From Cudoniella acicularis (taxonomy: Eukaryota > Ascomycota > Leotiomycetes > Helotiales > Helotiaceae): a stretch of DNA of 42,416 nt. Position numbers and translations under genes: made by a program. Below, piece after piece: positions 11,631 through 22,754 of this stretch. The notes under the pieces are model-generated. The model had not been told where the DNA came from, ran no database searches, and saw only the letters and a list, made by a program, of their open reading frames with translations. Location: NCBI GenBank assembly GCA_013054445.1, contig JAAMPI010000347.1, positions 1 through 42,416 of the forward strand. The letters run 5' to 3'. Each line of letters begins with the position of its first letter. Position 1 is the first letter of the stretch.

Positions 11631-13208
11631 TCAGTAAATCCCAGGGAAGATCACCCATTTGACCTTCTTGCAGTATACCACCCATCCATTGCCGTACTTC
11701 TTGGAGCAGCGCTCCTCATCTCTCCAGCATCGATGAATCAAGAGAATCGTCATGAAAATGGCGTACGTCCACGGGAGAAGGTTTTGGGTTCCACAAGCTG
11801 CACACATGGAGTAGGACAGCACAAGATCGCCGAGATAGTTGACGTGTCGTGCAAAGCCCCACCAGCCAGAGCACAGAAGGATGCTGTCGTGCGTCAAACC
11901 GTCCTTCGTTTGGTACTTGACCTTGACCACTTCGGCTGATTTGCCCCAGAGCTTGCAGTTGCCTTTGGTACGGCGTACGAGGTCCTTCTGGTGGTTTACG
12001 CTTCGGAAGAGGACGTAGCCGCTTACACCTGTAAGGAAGATGGCGATGGCTGAGAAAGGCGACAGGATGAGAGGGTTTCTGGCGAGGTACTGGGTTTGTA
12101 GCGTGTACATGGCTGGAAGCCAGACGGCAGATCCCCAGGCCAAATAGAACCCAAAATGGTCGTGGCAAATGTCGATAGTACGAAGATACCAATCTTCATT
12201 AATGAAGAAATCCACAACATAAATAGTATGGAGAGCGGTAGAAACAAGTATCGAATTGGTGATAAATCCATGCAATTGATATTGATAGGCAATAAAAGAG
12301 AGGTCACTAGACAGAATTAGCTTGATTTCAGGATTGTTTCAAGCACCAGAAAAGCATTCAAAGTTTCTCGGGTGTGCTTTCGAATGGTCTTGTAACTCAC
12401 ATCAGTGTCCAGGCAATTATACCCGGTCTTCCATTAGTAAATAATTTGAAGTCAAAATATTCTCCAATTCTTGGATTTAATTCGATTCCCATATAGATAT
12501 CGTAAATCATAGATCCTGCGCTTAAATTAACGCTAGATTTCTGTTCCGTACCAGGGAAGACCTACCACTGAATTTTCGATCACCTTCATGAGTAGGCGCC
12601 AGATGTGCTTTCACATATGCTATTGCGGTAAGAGTAAACCCCCACACATTCGCGGCGAGCAATAACCCCTCCCAATTTCTGGCTAGAATGGCCGGGTCCA
12701 GGATGCCATATAACGAACACACCACATATAAGGCGTGAGTAACACCCCAAGCTAGCAATCCATTTGTACGGTATTTGAGAAGATGTCCCGCTGGGGTCAG
12801 CTGACCAGTGCTTATTACGCTTGGCAGGAGCATGTAGAGAGCAGCTTGAAAAAGCAACCAAGCAACATAACCAATGCTAGCATCGCGAGAATATCGAGGG
12901 GAGTATATCCAGAAAAACTTCACGGGGCCCAATTCGCGCAAAAATTGCCAGGTGGCCGAGATGGAGCCCTGGAATGAAGAAAGGGCGATCCAGTAAAAGA
13001 AGACCAAGCACGGGCAAAGAGTCATGATGCTCGCGCAGCCCAATGCGTGTAGCCAGGATCCATGATGATTCCGCCGTCCCCAAGATATGCTGGAATCACG
13101 TGTGGTAGAGAATGAGGCGAGTCGAGGGCGTTTTGCTGATGTCGATTTGCCTTTGTCCTGCGGCTGAGAACCGTGTATAGCCTGCGACGGGATAATGATG
13201 GTCTCCAT
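11631..13208 (-). CDS. Delta7-sterol reductase (DHCR7-like)
   Basis: Polytopic ER-membrane enzyme of the ERG4/ERG24/DHCR7 family, expected to reduce the C7=C8 double bond of sterols with NADPH. Exons 13208-12566, 12515-12401 and 12306-11631; introns of 50 nt and 94 nt join in frame to give 477 aa, the length of human DHCR7. Specific DHCR7 blocks are [96 protein letters not shown] and [17 protein letters not shown]. These match DHCR7 far better than Erg24 (C14 reductase) or Erg4 (C24(28) reductase). Several hydrophobic segments are visible through the chain. The N-terminal 45 residues are a Ser/Arg-rich variable leader. Ergosterol retains the Delta7 bond, so this activity is not part of the standard fungal pathway. 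Confidence 0.9.
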
Positions 13209-13475
13209 TGCGATTGCAATTTGTTTTGGGAAAGTCTAAATTTTCTGGAAGGAAAGGGGGGACACGCTGGCGGGCGAACCCAGGTTATAAATAAAGAGGC
13301 GGAGGCTGCTGAAATGTGGTGAGGTTCCAGCTGGGCAAAGGAAATTGGTCTCGGTAGGGACGATGAAGATACCGTACACCGTACCTTCGAATTGGTGTAG
13401 AATTGGCGACCACGACTGCGGGCCAGGACTCAGGACTGCTGTTGTGAAGCGCGAGTCTCACGCATGGAGTTCGAT

Positions 13476-13503
13476 AAAAGCCAAAAGCCAAAAGCCAAAA
13501 GCC
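13476..13503. repeat. AAAAGCC heptamer microsatellite
   Basis: About four tandem copies of a 7-nt unit (aaaagcc) lie in the promoter-side region of the sterol reductase. No function is implied. Confidence 0.7.
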
Positions 13504-14321
13504 AATTGTGCGAAAAGTCAAGTTCGGGGATGCCAAAGTTAAAGTTGGTATGGAGTAGGGCCGTGGATCGTAGACCGCAGACCGCAGACTGTACATGGTT
13601 CGAACAATCATAGGGGCCCTTGAAGGTGCTAGGGTTGACACCCTTTGGGAATCCGGGAAGCAGTCTAAGATTTGGGGTACCGTGCTCGGGTGCCTAGGTG
13701 TGCAGCTCCCACGAACTTGACTTCTCAACGCTCAACGTAACGCCCCAGACTCAGAAACCTGCGTCTGCGCCTGCGCCTTCGTCGCTGCAGAGAAGCAACG
13801 TTCGAACCATCGAATCAGCAATTGCTGACTTGGAACTTGGAACTAGGAGGGATGGCGTGCAGGGACCTCGTGCGTGTCCAGACTCCAGACTCCAGAGCGT
13901 CCTCCCTGCGCATCTGCGCATCCATGGGGTCGAGGCTTGAGGCTGCGGAACATAGAGACGCGTCCTTCTCTTCGCGTTTCTTTTCCCGTGCAGAGCGTCC
14001 GCCACCTGCCACCACTAATTACCATTCGTGACATAATAAATATCAGCATCGGCACCAGCATCAGCAGCAATAATTGTTTCGCGATTATCGTAAATGTCAT
14101 GAGCGACTGACCGAGCCGGCTCGTCAGCAAATACCGTCGCCGTCTCTCCGGACACGACGACGTATCCGCGTAATATCATCGACACGAGATGGTTTCCGTT
14201 TAGGAAGTGGAGGCCAGCAGGACGGCGGACGGCAGAACCACGCGGCGAATGGGCTGCAACGCCATACGGGAGCTTTAAGAACTTGAGCCGAGGAGTTGCA
14301 TTATTGCGACCGTAAAAAGGC

Positions 14322-14351
14322 GCTGTGCTGTGCTGTGCTGTGCTGTGCTCT
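14322..14351. repeat. GCTGT pentanucleotide microsatellite
   Basis: About six tandem copies of gctgt. Further short tandem words (ccagt, then tcagt) follow at 14406-14430. These are intergenic simple repeats. Confidence 0.8.
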
Positions 14352-16093
14352 GCTGGCTTAGAACGGGCAAGGCGACTCAGGCTCTCAGCAGCGACAGAGG
14401 CGCAATCCAGTCCAGTCCAGTTCAGTTCAGTGCTAGAATCAGCTTAGCATCCCCTGCAGCCCTTCGTTTTCGGCATCGCAGGCAGCCGCGCTGAAGGAAA
14501 AGCCAAGGCATAATGGTTGCTAGCTGATAACATGTCCACGAGGTGAGGTTGTCGACGTCGTGACACAAGGTTTTTCGCTTTTCTCCTTTCGTAAAATCAG
14601 CCCTGTTCCTGCAGCGGGAGATGCAGAGTGGCGCGCCGTGATGCCCTATCGCTGGCCAAACGGTTGGACGGAGCAGCACCGGGAGGTTGGGAGCCCGCTG
14701 AGGGCCTTGGTTAATTCGTTTCAGGGACCACCATCCTGGCTTTGGAAAAGACCCTGAAATAGAGGCTGAAAATTCCGTCTGGGCAAGAGTTTCATCTGTT
14801 GTTGGAACTTCGCAGTTGGAACTTGACAGCCCAAAAATATCCCTCACGTCTGTGCTAGAGAAGTCGAGGATACGATACGCGCACGGGGCCGAGACTGTCG
14901 AAAAGAAACTTGGGGAAGGAATAACCCAGAGTCGTGTGCGAGGAAGAGCGGCTGCCAGTTTGACAAATTGAAAAGTCTAATTGAGCGATACTTCGGATGA
15001 ACAATAGAGAACGAATACGAGGAATTTCGGGTGGTTCGAGGGCTTATATACTTTTGAGGTTGAAAAGCGCTATACCTTCCAGGGCTCTGCTCGCTCGGTC
15101 GGGATTCGGAGATAAATGATATATAATCCAAGTCAATGCGTGCGAATACAGATTACGAGAGCGGGATGCGGGGTAACGTGTGCAAGAAACTGAAATCTCG
15201 AGAGATCTGCTGTGGTACGAATATATTCGACTGCTATCGTCGACAACTCGTAAGAACCAACCTAAAAATGAGCTCTACTCCGTACTTAACCCCCTTTGAA
15301 GTTCTCCACCATGTCAGAAACCTAAAAGCCCTGGTCATGTGACCCACGAGGATACCTTCTCAAGCAAGGTTAAGGCAAAGGCATTCTTGTAAACCGAAAG
15401 AGAGATATCCTTCTCTCAGTGAAAAATTTTTTTATCAACCCAGTTTCTTCGTAAAACAATAATCGTTAAGTATCAGCGATTTTCAATCCATCATTCTTCC
15501 CCTTTTCTACTTACTTAGAGATCTAGCATCGGCTGTAAGATCCTACTAGGTGAAGGCCCCGAGAATCCAAGATATAGAGTATTTAAAGCATTCAACACTA
15601 CTGAAGCGACCAGTCTAAATGACTCTTACATATAACAATTGAGGGAAAGAAAGTATATATATCAAGGAACTGAACCTGGCTGGAATTTCATTCCTTGTCC
15701 CACTCGAAAGAAAGAATAGGCCGGAGTATAGGAGTTAATGAAATTATTCTTTACAAGCTTGTGACCTAAGGAGATTTCATATTCGAAGCCAACACAATGA
15801 CAACACAACAAATGCAGAAGCAGTCTCTCGAAATCTCAATTCGGTTTGATTCCTAAAAAAGAACCACACCTTGATATTCGAAATACATCCAGCCTATGAA
15901 GATTATGCTTTAAACTTTATCCTTATCGTATCGTAATATAGTAGATCGCTTGATACCGAACCCGGAATCCCATCACTGTCCTCCGAAGCAAGCGCTTTGC
16001 TATCCGCTAACGCCTGGCATAACCGCTCATCACCAACCCTCCCATCCAATTAACCTTTAATTATGCATTTCCGTGGTGTGTCGTGTGTTTCGT

Positions 16094-18321
16094 CTATTTA
16101 ACCTCAATCTCGAGTGGTGTTGGGGGCGCGCTAGTGACGCTATGAAAGTCTTCCTCATCCGCTTCATCCTTTGATGAAGGTGCAAGGCTCGCCTCTTTCG
16201 TTTTCTGACTCTCGTGTGCCCGCGTAACAACATAAGTGCTTGCAGGAGCCTCTTCCTCGCCTGGAGTGATGTTGTCCAGATGTTGCTCCTTAAGTGCGTC
16301 CTCTACTTTGTCTTTAAGTTGTAGATCTTTGGGGAGGTTTTGGGCTGTCTCTGTTCTCTCCAAGTCTTCCAATATAATAGGCTTATCTTCCTCGACAATC
16401 TCTTGCTCAACACTCCTTCTTGGCGAAGCATGCAAGTCAACTTCCTCGAATTCCGACTTCATCGGACTTGGGCCGCTGCTTTGATCAATCATTGGGTTTC
16501 TGCTTCTTCTCGCAAGGCTTCTCGGAGGCAATGGAGGTGGAGGTGGTCGTTTCGGAATGTTGACCAGGCCTCCTCTCGCTTTGATTGCTTGAGGGGTCAA
16601 CACAGTAGCTTGGCTTGAAGCTGCTTCGAAGATGACCGGTTCTTCCTCTTCCTCTTCTTCTTCGTCACCACCTTCCTCTTCATCCTCGGAGACAAAGCTT
16701 GTGTCGATCGAAATAGGAGGACGTTCGCCGCCTTCATGGTCATTAGAGCTGTCATTGACAGTAGTTCCGTCAAAATCTTCACTGCGATTTAGACTGCTAT
16801 AAGGTCCAAGGTCAATCTTAGTGTAATCGATCTCCTCGGGTTCAAGCACCGCTGGGTTCTCGTCCTCCTCGGTAATTCGCTTATTCTCGTCGCTGTGACT
16901 TGGGCTTGTTCCTGGGGAACTAAAGTCCTCCGTCTGAGTTCCAATTTCAGTTGTTTGAGTCCACCTGTCAGTACTCGTCCTTGTCGTTCTGTTGGACATG
17001 TAACTCTCTCTGTTGCTATTGCTTTTCGTTCCCAGGGTATCCATACTCTGGCGATGAAACTTGCTATATATTGGGCTTGTTGGACTTGGATTATATTCGA
17101 ATTGATAACTGGGGGGTCTGCTTTTCGTTCCAGCTTCTCTGATTTCCAACCCCTCTTTCTCCAATGCAAGAACGCCAAATGGATCCGGATCATCTGGCTC
17201 GGGAATACCAAAAGATGGACCACTGGCCGTCGTAGGTGATACCACATCAACATCTCCAGGTGCTGGTTGATATTGAAGCTCATCCATCATACCCCTATCG
17301 AAATCACTCCTGCCTTCCGCGGCTTTGACCGTCTCCATCAGCATCTTTATCTCGTATGGCGGATGTCTGGCTTTTCCGGCTAAAATATCTGCAACTCCAA
17401 TCCTTTCACCATAGAATCGCTCGTTCTCGTCTGATCGTTCGATTATAACCGTTCCGTCGACTTGGACCCCAGCGTAGAATCCTCTCGATTTCAGATATGT
17501 AAAAACAGGCCGGCTAGGCTTCAATCAGTGCTCCATTCCGCATAAATGAGAACAATAGGCTGAGTAAGAACAAAGACTTACTTGGCTTGTTTCCATTTTC
17601 CATCGTTCTCCAAAACACCACCAGCTCCCACAGGGCCCGCGACTACACTTATTTCGCCCCCAAGAGTAGCCCGGATCTTCGTGAAGGCATCGAGCGCTTT
17701 ACGATTATTAATTACGACAACACAGTCGTAGATATCGACACCAACAAGGAATCCCAATCCTGCTGTATGTAGTAATATGCCAGAGGGCGGAGACCATTCT
17801 CCGTCTTCTTTCCGTGCAATCAAGACACCAGAACCACCAGCGCCTGACACCCATAGGCCCGTCCGCATCGTTGTGAAAATTGCCAGGCCGACAGCATTTT
17901 CAATGACCTTCTGCGGTATCTTCTTCAGAACTCTCTGTTTTCCTTTTGGTGTATTGACAGCTGCAACTCGGTCTTCCTCTCCGTAGAACCCATCCTCTAA
18001 AAATCGAATGACATTAGCTCCCGATTGAACCCTAGAACCAAGAGAGCGACGAAGAAGTACATACTGCAAAACGATTTGAGAATCCTCGCAGCTTTGTCGG
18101 ATTCCTTGTCGAGGGTCGTTGGCCAAAAAGCTTCTGATCCGATCTTGTTTGACAGTCGGTTCACTGGAGCACCCACTGCTGAGGCGTCAGTCTCTTCTTT
18201 GCACACACACGTTACTCGACCACAAACATTTGTCCGCCCATGACCAGGCTTTATCGAAGCCCTTCTTACTGCCCGTCTTCGTCCTATCCCACGACGGCAA
18301 CATCGACGTGACCCTCTGCAT
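16094..18321 (-). CDS. SYLF-domain (Ysc84/SH3YL1-type) protein with acidic tail
   Basis: The SYLF domain binds phosphoinositides and, in yeast Ysc84/Lsb3, actin, acting in endocytosis. Four exons: 18321-18228, 18175-18065, 17996-17582 and 17513-16094, with introns of 52, 68 and 68 nt. All junction phases agree, giving 679 aa. The start is the ATG at 18321 (MQRVTSMLPSWDRT). The domain runs from about residue 35 (GAPVNRLSNKIG) to 260, with LDKESDKAARILKSF, KKIPQKVIENAVGLAIFTTM, LWVSGAGGSGVLIARK, GFLVGVDIYDCVVVINN and SRGFYAGVQVDGTVIIER. Yeast Ysc84 ends in an SH3 domain; here the remaining 400 residues have no SH3 but are disordered, with Ser/Thr-rich stretches, an uninterrupted Glu/Asp run, a polyproline motif (RPPPPPLPPR) and an acidic end. 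The polyproline could recruit SH3 partners in trans (inference). Confidence 0.9.
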
Positions 18322-19346
18322 TTTGGCAGCTCATTCGACAAGAGATTCAGGCTGTTCGATGGTCGGATGGCGGGGGAAGAGGGCCGGGGAGCGGGAGGAG
18401 GCGAAGATGGCGAATGCGACGAGGTTGTCACAGGAACTCGAACTCGAATTCGAAGGGAAACGTCAGAATTGATCGCAACTCAATCCCACCTGCACATCAA
18501 AGAAGGGCTCAAACCGGACAAGGTGAAGCACGCAGGTAAGTCAAAAAGTAAATGATCAAGATCAGATGTTTGGGTGAGGCTGAGACTTATACAGAAGCCC
18601 TGTTGCGCGGACTGTTCGGCTGCTGGCCCACCATCCACGTCGCCCGCGCCGGTTCGACGTCATAATTTCTTCTGCTCGGGCTTCGGCCAGACGAAATGAG
18701 ATTTGGGGACGCAAAGCAATTTTTCTTCAGCAGAACCTTCCCCAGACGTCGCCTCGCAACGCTTCGGAGCATTTGGTTTGATGAGAGATCAAGGGGGAGA
18801 TGGCTGCTGCGGAAATTGGGCTTCTATATAAACATGGTTATGTCTCTCCGCTGGCAAAATCACAGCTGCATCTTGATTTAGGGGTTCATCCGAACTTTTC
18901 AAGGTTCAATTTGTGGGTGCTGCCCAGGTTGCTCCACGGGAACTTGCATCACCGTTGGACCTTGGTGCTGCTGCTAACCTGCGCTTAACGCATCTGGAGC
19001 CTCCTTGGTTAGGCTGAAGAATTTTAATGTTTAGAATCTTGTCTTGCCCTCGCAGACGCCTTTCAAGATTTGGAACAGATCCCAGTGCCTCGGAGCTTCA
19101 GTTGCAGTAGTTGCATCTTGAAGATGGAAGAAGCAATCCTATTCTTGAATTCCGAGACACTGCCCCTACGATCCCAACAGACCGCTAATTGTCCTCCAGC
19201 CCAGTGCTTCTTTGAAGAAAGAAACCCTTTCCAAGTACTCTGTAATCGTCGTCTTTTGTTTTTTGGTGACCAACCAAAAAGTCTCCCTTGCAAAAGAGTA
19301 CCTCCTAGACAACGTTCACTCAAGTCTGCACACTGCCATCGTCCTT
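18322..19346. other. intergenic region upstream of the SYLF gene
   Basis: About 1 kb between the SYLF start and the stop of the next minus-strand gene. It holds only short frames without coding character, so it most likely contains the SYLF promoter and the 3' UTR of the small membrane protein. Confidence 0.45.
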
Positions 19347-19784
19347 TTAAAGTCCCACTTTCAGTCCACCAACGCTACCAAGGCCTGCCTTGACATCCAT
19401 TGCTTGTTGATTGCCTTTGAGATCGCCTAAGTCAACAGTGTCAGCCCTGTGATGAAAAAATTTGCTATCCGCAGTACGCCTATCTTTCCCCTCCTGAATC
19501 TAGCATATGCAATATGCAACATGTTGAAACAGTCATAGAATGAGACAACTGCTGAAAAACCACGAGGCTTCAAGGAAGAAATAATACGCACTCTTAACGA
19601 AATCTTCTCCTTCTTTCAGACCCTGAGCCTGCAGCTTCTTCGCCTCCGCAGTAGCCTTAGCCTTGAAGAACATGATGCCAATCTTTTCAATCGCGGGATC
19701 GAGTGCTCCAGACACATAAGCGGCGCCAATGCCCACCGTGATGAGAGCTATGATAACAGACACGATGAGGTGTGCGTTGGCCAT
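19347..19784 (-). CDS. small membrane-anchored fungal protein, function unknown
   Basis: Two exons, 19784-19592 and 19426-19347, around a 165-nt intron (donor GTGCGT, acceptor GACTTAG), giving 90 aa. Residues 5-27 form one hydrophobic helix (LIVSVIIALITVGIGAAYV), followed by a short loop with an IEKIG motif, then a charged helix rich in Lys, Ala and Glu (about 40-60), and a Gly-rich end (GLGSVGGLKVGL). The layout resembles small conserved proteins seen in many Pezizomycotina, but I cannot name a function. Without splicing the frame would run on 19 residues into a different C-terminus, so the second exon matters. The topology suggests a single-pass membrane anchor with the helix facing the cytosol or another lumen. 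Confidence 0.72.
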
Positions 19785-20663
19785 AGTTACGGTTTGTTGT
19801 AGGTTATTGACGTTGGATTTGGCACTAGGATTGGAAGAGTTGTGAAAGTTTGCGTCAAAAAGACAGAAGGTTCAAATCGCGAAAGCCACGAATGAGGACA
19901 AAATAGGGTTCAAAAACGGGAAACCGACGGCATCGATTCATTAAATGCTGCCAATTCTTAGTCTCGAGCTCTCGAGCTGGCTCATGACGTCTGTGTGGCT
20001 CTCAGCAAGTTTTCGGGAAGCCTTGCATGATGCAGAACTTGATATTCAATTTAGCGACCCCGATCTGCGTCGCGATTGAGTATGTTCTATCGGCTCTGCC
20101 ATAAACAAATAATTGTGCAGAATTGAGGGGTTTAATTGTGATCTCGCAACTGGAGATTTGCGAGTGAGAACGAGAGAAAAAATAGAAGATGGAAATAATC
20201 GTGAAATCAGGACATGCGAAACCCGATCCCGGCGCCCAGTTCAACTCCAACTCACTCTCTACCCTCATGAGTCAATACCACTACTTATTCACTTCTGCCA
20301 ATTATGAATTGTTGCTTCTATCTAAATATGTGTGAAGATAGATTATTTACTAGTTTCACTCCTTCATTTCGAGGGTTTTCGGGTTGTTTAACTCATTGAG
20401 CATTTCCTAGTTCTATACTATGAATCAACTTATATCACTTCAAATAATAAAAACTATGCTATGCCTGAAAATTATTACAAAGGAAGGTTGTGAACAATTC
20501 TTGACCCTGTATTCTTTCTAACTACTCGTACTTTGCTTAAACCTGGTTGTTATTTAATTCTTTTGAAGTGTCGCTCGTGTGTTCTTCGACACGAACGCGT
20601 AACATCTCCTTGGCGAAAAATACTTTTTTAGTACTCACTCTACTTAGCACCAAAACAAAAACC
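19785..20663. other. intergenic, no gene seen
   Basis: The first part is the likely promoter of the 90-aa protein. Base composition becomes AT-rich after about 20.3 kb. A small imperfect hairpin (9-nt arms at 20572-20580 and 20589-20597, one mismatch) lies about 70 nt beyond the 3' end of the tRNA-like locus. No open frame is supportable. Confidence 0.4.
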
Positions 20664-20672
20664 AAAAAAAAA
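20664..20672 (-). terminator. Pol III T-run terminator of the tRNA-like gene
   Basis: Nine consecutive T on the minus strand start two bases after the predicted discriminator base. This is the standard RNA polymerase III termination signal and supports a transcribed locus. Confidence 0.6.
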
Positions 20673-20673
20673 T

Positions 20674-20845
20674 TAGACTGACAAGGATTCGAACCTTGGA
20701 CCTCGCACTCAAGTCTCGATAGGTACTGCAGAGGGTGAACCCCTCAATAATCACCGAATATTTCACAGTTTCAGTACTAACTATCGCAAAGGAACCCTTT
20801 AATATACAACTTCGAGTTTGCGCTCTACCACTGAGTTATCAATCC
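20674..20845 (-). tRNA. tRNA-Phe-like gene split by a ~100-nt intron, possibly degenerate
   Basis: Minus strand. The 5' part (20845-20810) has acceptor strand GGATTGA, then TA, a D-arm ACTC-AGTGGTA-GAGC and the series GCAAACTCGAAG. It aligns position by position with the tRNA-Phe 5' exon, which puts GAA at 34-36 and the intron after base 37. The 3' part (20709-20674) has AGGTC, a perfect T-arm CAAGG-TTCGAAT-CCTTG with a perfect B box, acceptor strand TCAGTCT and discriminator A. The acceptor stem pairs over all seven positions with two G-T wobbles. A run of nine T follows at once. Oddities: the A box has A where G is usual, base 33 would be C instead of T, and the anticodon stem (CAAAC/GTGCG) has two mismatches. 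It may therefore be a pseudogene or have different exon limits. Confidence 0.5.
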
Positions 20846-20879
20846 TGTTTTGTTGTCTAAATTCTGCTTAAATAAAACT

Positions 20880-22145
20880 ATAAGTAGTGCGTGGTTGGGG
20901 ACGAGTAGGCTTTCTTATCAATGATAGATAAAACCAGCTCTAAGAATGCTATCAAATTTCACGCTAGCTTTATTCGCACTAGCCTTATACTAGCGCAGCA
21001 ACTTGCAATCCATGTCTCCTCCTCTCCATCTTTCTATATCCTTCTACAATACACACAATACAAACTACATAACCAGCTTCTTGTTCACTTCATGATACGG
21101 AAGTTGGTAATCTCAGGGTCAGGCAAATTCAAATCTGATTTGAACCAAATTTGGTAATAGATTTAAGTTAGATTTAGAAAAGTCAAATAGTCCTTGATTT
21201 CAAAAATCTAAATCGGGTTAGCAAATCACAATTTAGGGCGTTTTCTTGAAAATCTGAAAGGTATATGGGGGATCCTTCGTCATGTGTCAGCTTTCCTTAT
21301 AATTCAAGTCGATTTAGCAACTGCGAATCCAGGAGTTAGATTTGTATTTCATTTCCAAGTTGGAGATACTTTGATTTGGATTTAGCTAGATCAAATAAAA
21401 GGGGGTTAATTCAGGGTTAGATTTATATTTACAAAACCCTAGTTGAGATTTGAATACATTGAGGATTCAAGAACGAATTTGGAACAGTTTATTAGTATGT
21501 TGGCATCTATACTCTTTTGGTTCGAGTAAACTTCTGTCAGTTCTTCTATTACTACTATAAGTGTCTATGAGAATTAATTCCTTGATGACACTTTTTACTC
21601 CTTATGAAATTGTGAGAATTTATCTACATCAAATTCTATCCTACACCCCCAACTCATACAAAACACTTATGTCACTCAATACATAGCTATTGATATTTTA
21701 AGATAAGAAAATTCTGCACTACGCTATACGCTCGATGCTGCCTGCCACCTCTGTTACCGAACTTCAATCCTCGATTTCGTTCAAGTGGAAATGTGCGCGA
21801 TCGTAGAGAAATGGAGAATGATTCATGAGGTGACTGTTATCACGAGGCTTCAGCTCACAAATATCAAATACATAAGTTTATTTTTGAATTTGGAAAGGAC
21901 TTTCTTGTAGACTGTTCTCATCAAATTCACAGACTTGAATAGAACTGGAAAAGTTATCTTAAGGGAGAAAGATGTTCTTATATTAACTAAAGCGGCATTA
22001 CTAAAGCTCCGCTCCGGAATAATGTCCGGAAACATTCAACCACAATGAGATGGAAGTCATTCAGCTTCTGTTTTCGTTGATCTATGTGTGAGAAAGTGCC
22101 AAGGCCCTAGAGGTGAATTAGGAAAAGGGGAAGAACACAAAAGTT
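20880..22145. other. AT-rich stretch with repeated GATTTAG/AAATCT words
   Basis: No coding frame. From about 21110 to 21480 the sequence is dominated by variants of gatttag, aaatctga and their complements, giving a quasi-repetitive AT-rich block. It could be a decayed transposon, possibly altered by repeat-induced point mutation, or simple expansion. I see no transposase, terminal repeats or target-site duplication. Confidence 0.4.
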
Positions 22146-22391
22146 ATGTCAGAAGATGTGATGTCTCAGCGAGACATTCCCCTCCACAACGACAAAGAGT
22201 GCGCGAGGTTCATTGTTCGGATTCAACCAGAACCTTCTTTGTCTAAAGCCTATCCCGCAAGCACTTATTGTTCGACTCCCAGAAACAAAAATCATTCCTA
22301 CACCACAAAATCTCTCCATAGACCCAAGCCATGAAAACCCAATCCATAAACCCCTCTAGTCCAAAGAAAGCTTCAACGAACTTACAGAAAA

Positions 22392-22754
22392 ATGTGCACT
22401 GGAACGTCTACTCGTATGTCTTGTGGTCATATCCTGATCTACTACGAGACGAAATGCCAGAATCAACCATGTACAGATCTCCAAGGACCAACCAAAACCA
22501 TCAACGATACATGCGCTTCTTGCCACCCTAGCATAGTCATACTTAAGATAAACTATCGGCACGATGCTTTGCAGGCAAGGCTAATGGCGCAAATGCGGAG
22601 AGCCAGGAGTCAGGAAGAATTGAGGGAAATTCAAAGGGCGTTGGAGGAGCAGCAGAGGGAGAGATCAAAAGAGCTCCGGGCAGCGGGCAAGATTAGGTGG
22701 AGCGGATTTGTGGATTGGGGCAATGGGGGAGGGAGCAGTGGATATGAGAATTGA
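22392..22754 (+). CDS. small Cys-containing fungal protein, function unknown
   Basis: Single-exon frame of 120 aa starting MCTGTSTRMSCGH. The N-terminal half holds spaced Cys residues (C2, C11, C22, C27, C41, C44; the last pair as CASC before HPS), plus a His after the CG, which suggests a small zinc-binding fold. The C-terminal half (about residues 55-97) is a highly charged predicted coiled coil (repeated Arg/Glu/Gln with LREIQRALEEQQRERSKELR), then a Gly-rich end. This architecture (MSCGH start, Cys pairs, basic helix) is common among uncharacterised short proteins of filamentous ascomycetes. I recognise no named family. Confidence 0.6.
   Translation: MCTGTSTRMSCGHILIYYETKCQNQPCTDLQGPTKTINDTCASCHPSIVILKINYRHDALQARLMAQMRRARSQEELREIQRALEEQQRERSKELRAAGKIRWSGFVDWGNGGGSSGYEN

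Larger units (their letters stand above)
13209..16093. other. gene-poor intergenic stretch with microsatellites
   Basis: 2.9 kb between the start of the sterol reductase and the 3' end of the SYLF gene. I found no open frame with family resemblance or a believable exon structure. Frames such as 14422-14847 minus and 13285-13728 minus have no conserved look. About 13.5-14.5 kb is relatively GC-rich with short tandem repeats. From about 15.36 kb the DNA is AT-rich and ends in the 3' flank of the SYLF gene. Confidence 0.5.

Noticed and set aside
13285..13728. 147-codon minus-strand frame upstream of the sterol reductase
   Set aside because: It spans a microsatellite and has no conserved features; treated as chance.
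14422..14847. 141-codon minus-strand open frame in the gene-poor stretch
   Set aside because: No recognisable protein character, no splice partners, and simple repeats lie next to it.
20572..20597. 9-nt-arm inverted repeat near the tRNA-like locus as a transposon terminal repeat or attachment site
   Set aside because: It is an imperfect hairpin with an 8-nt loop, no partner further away and no target duplication; likely chance.
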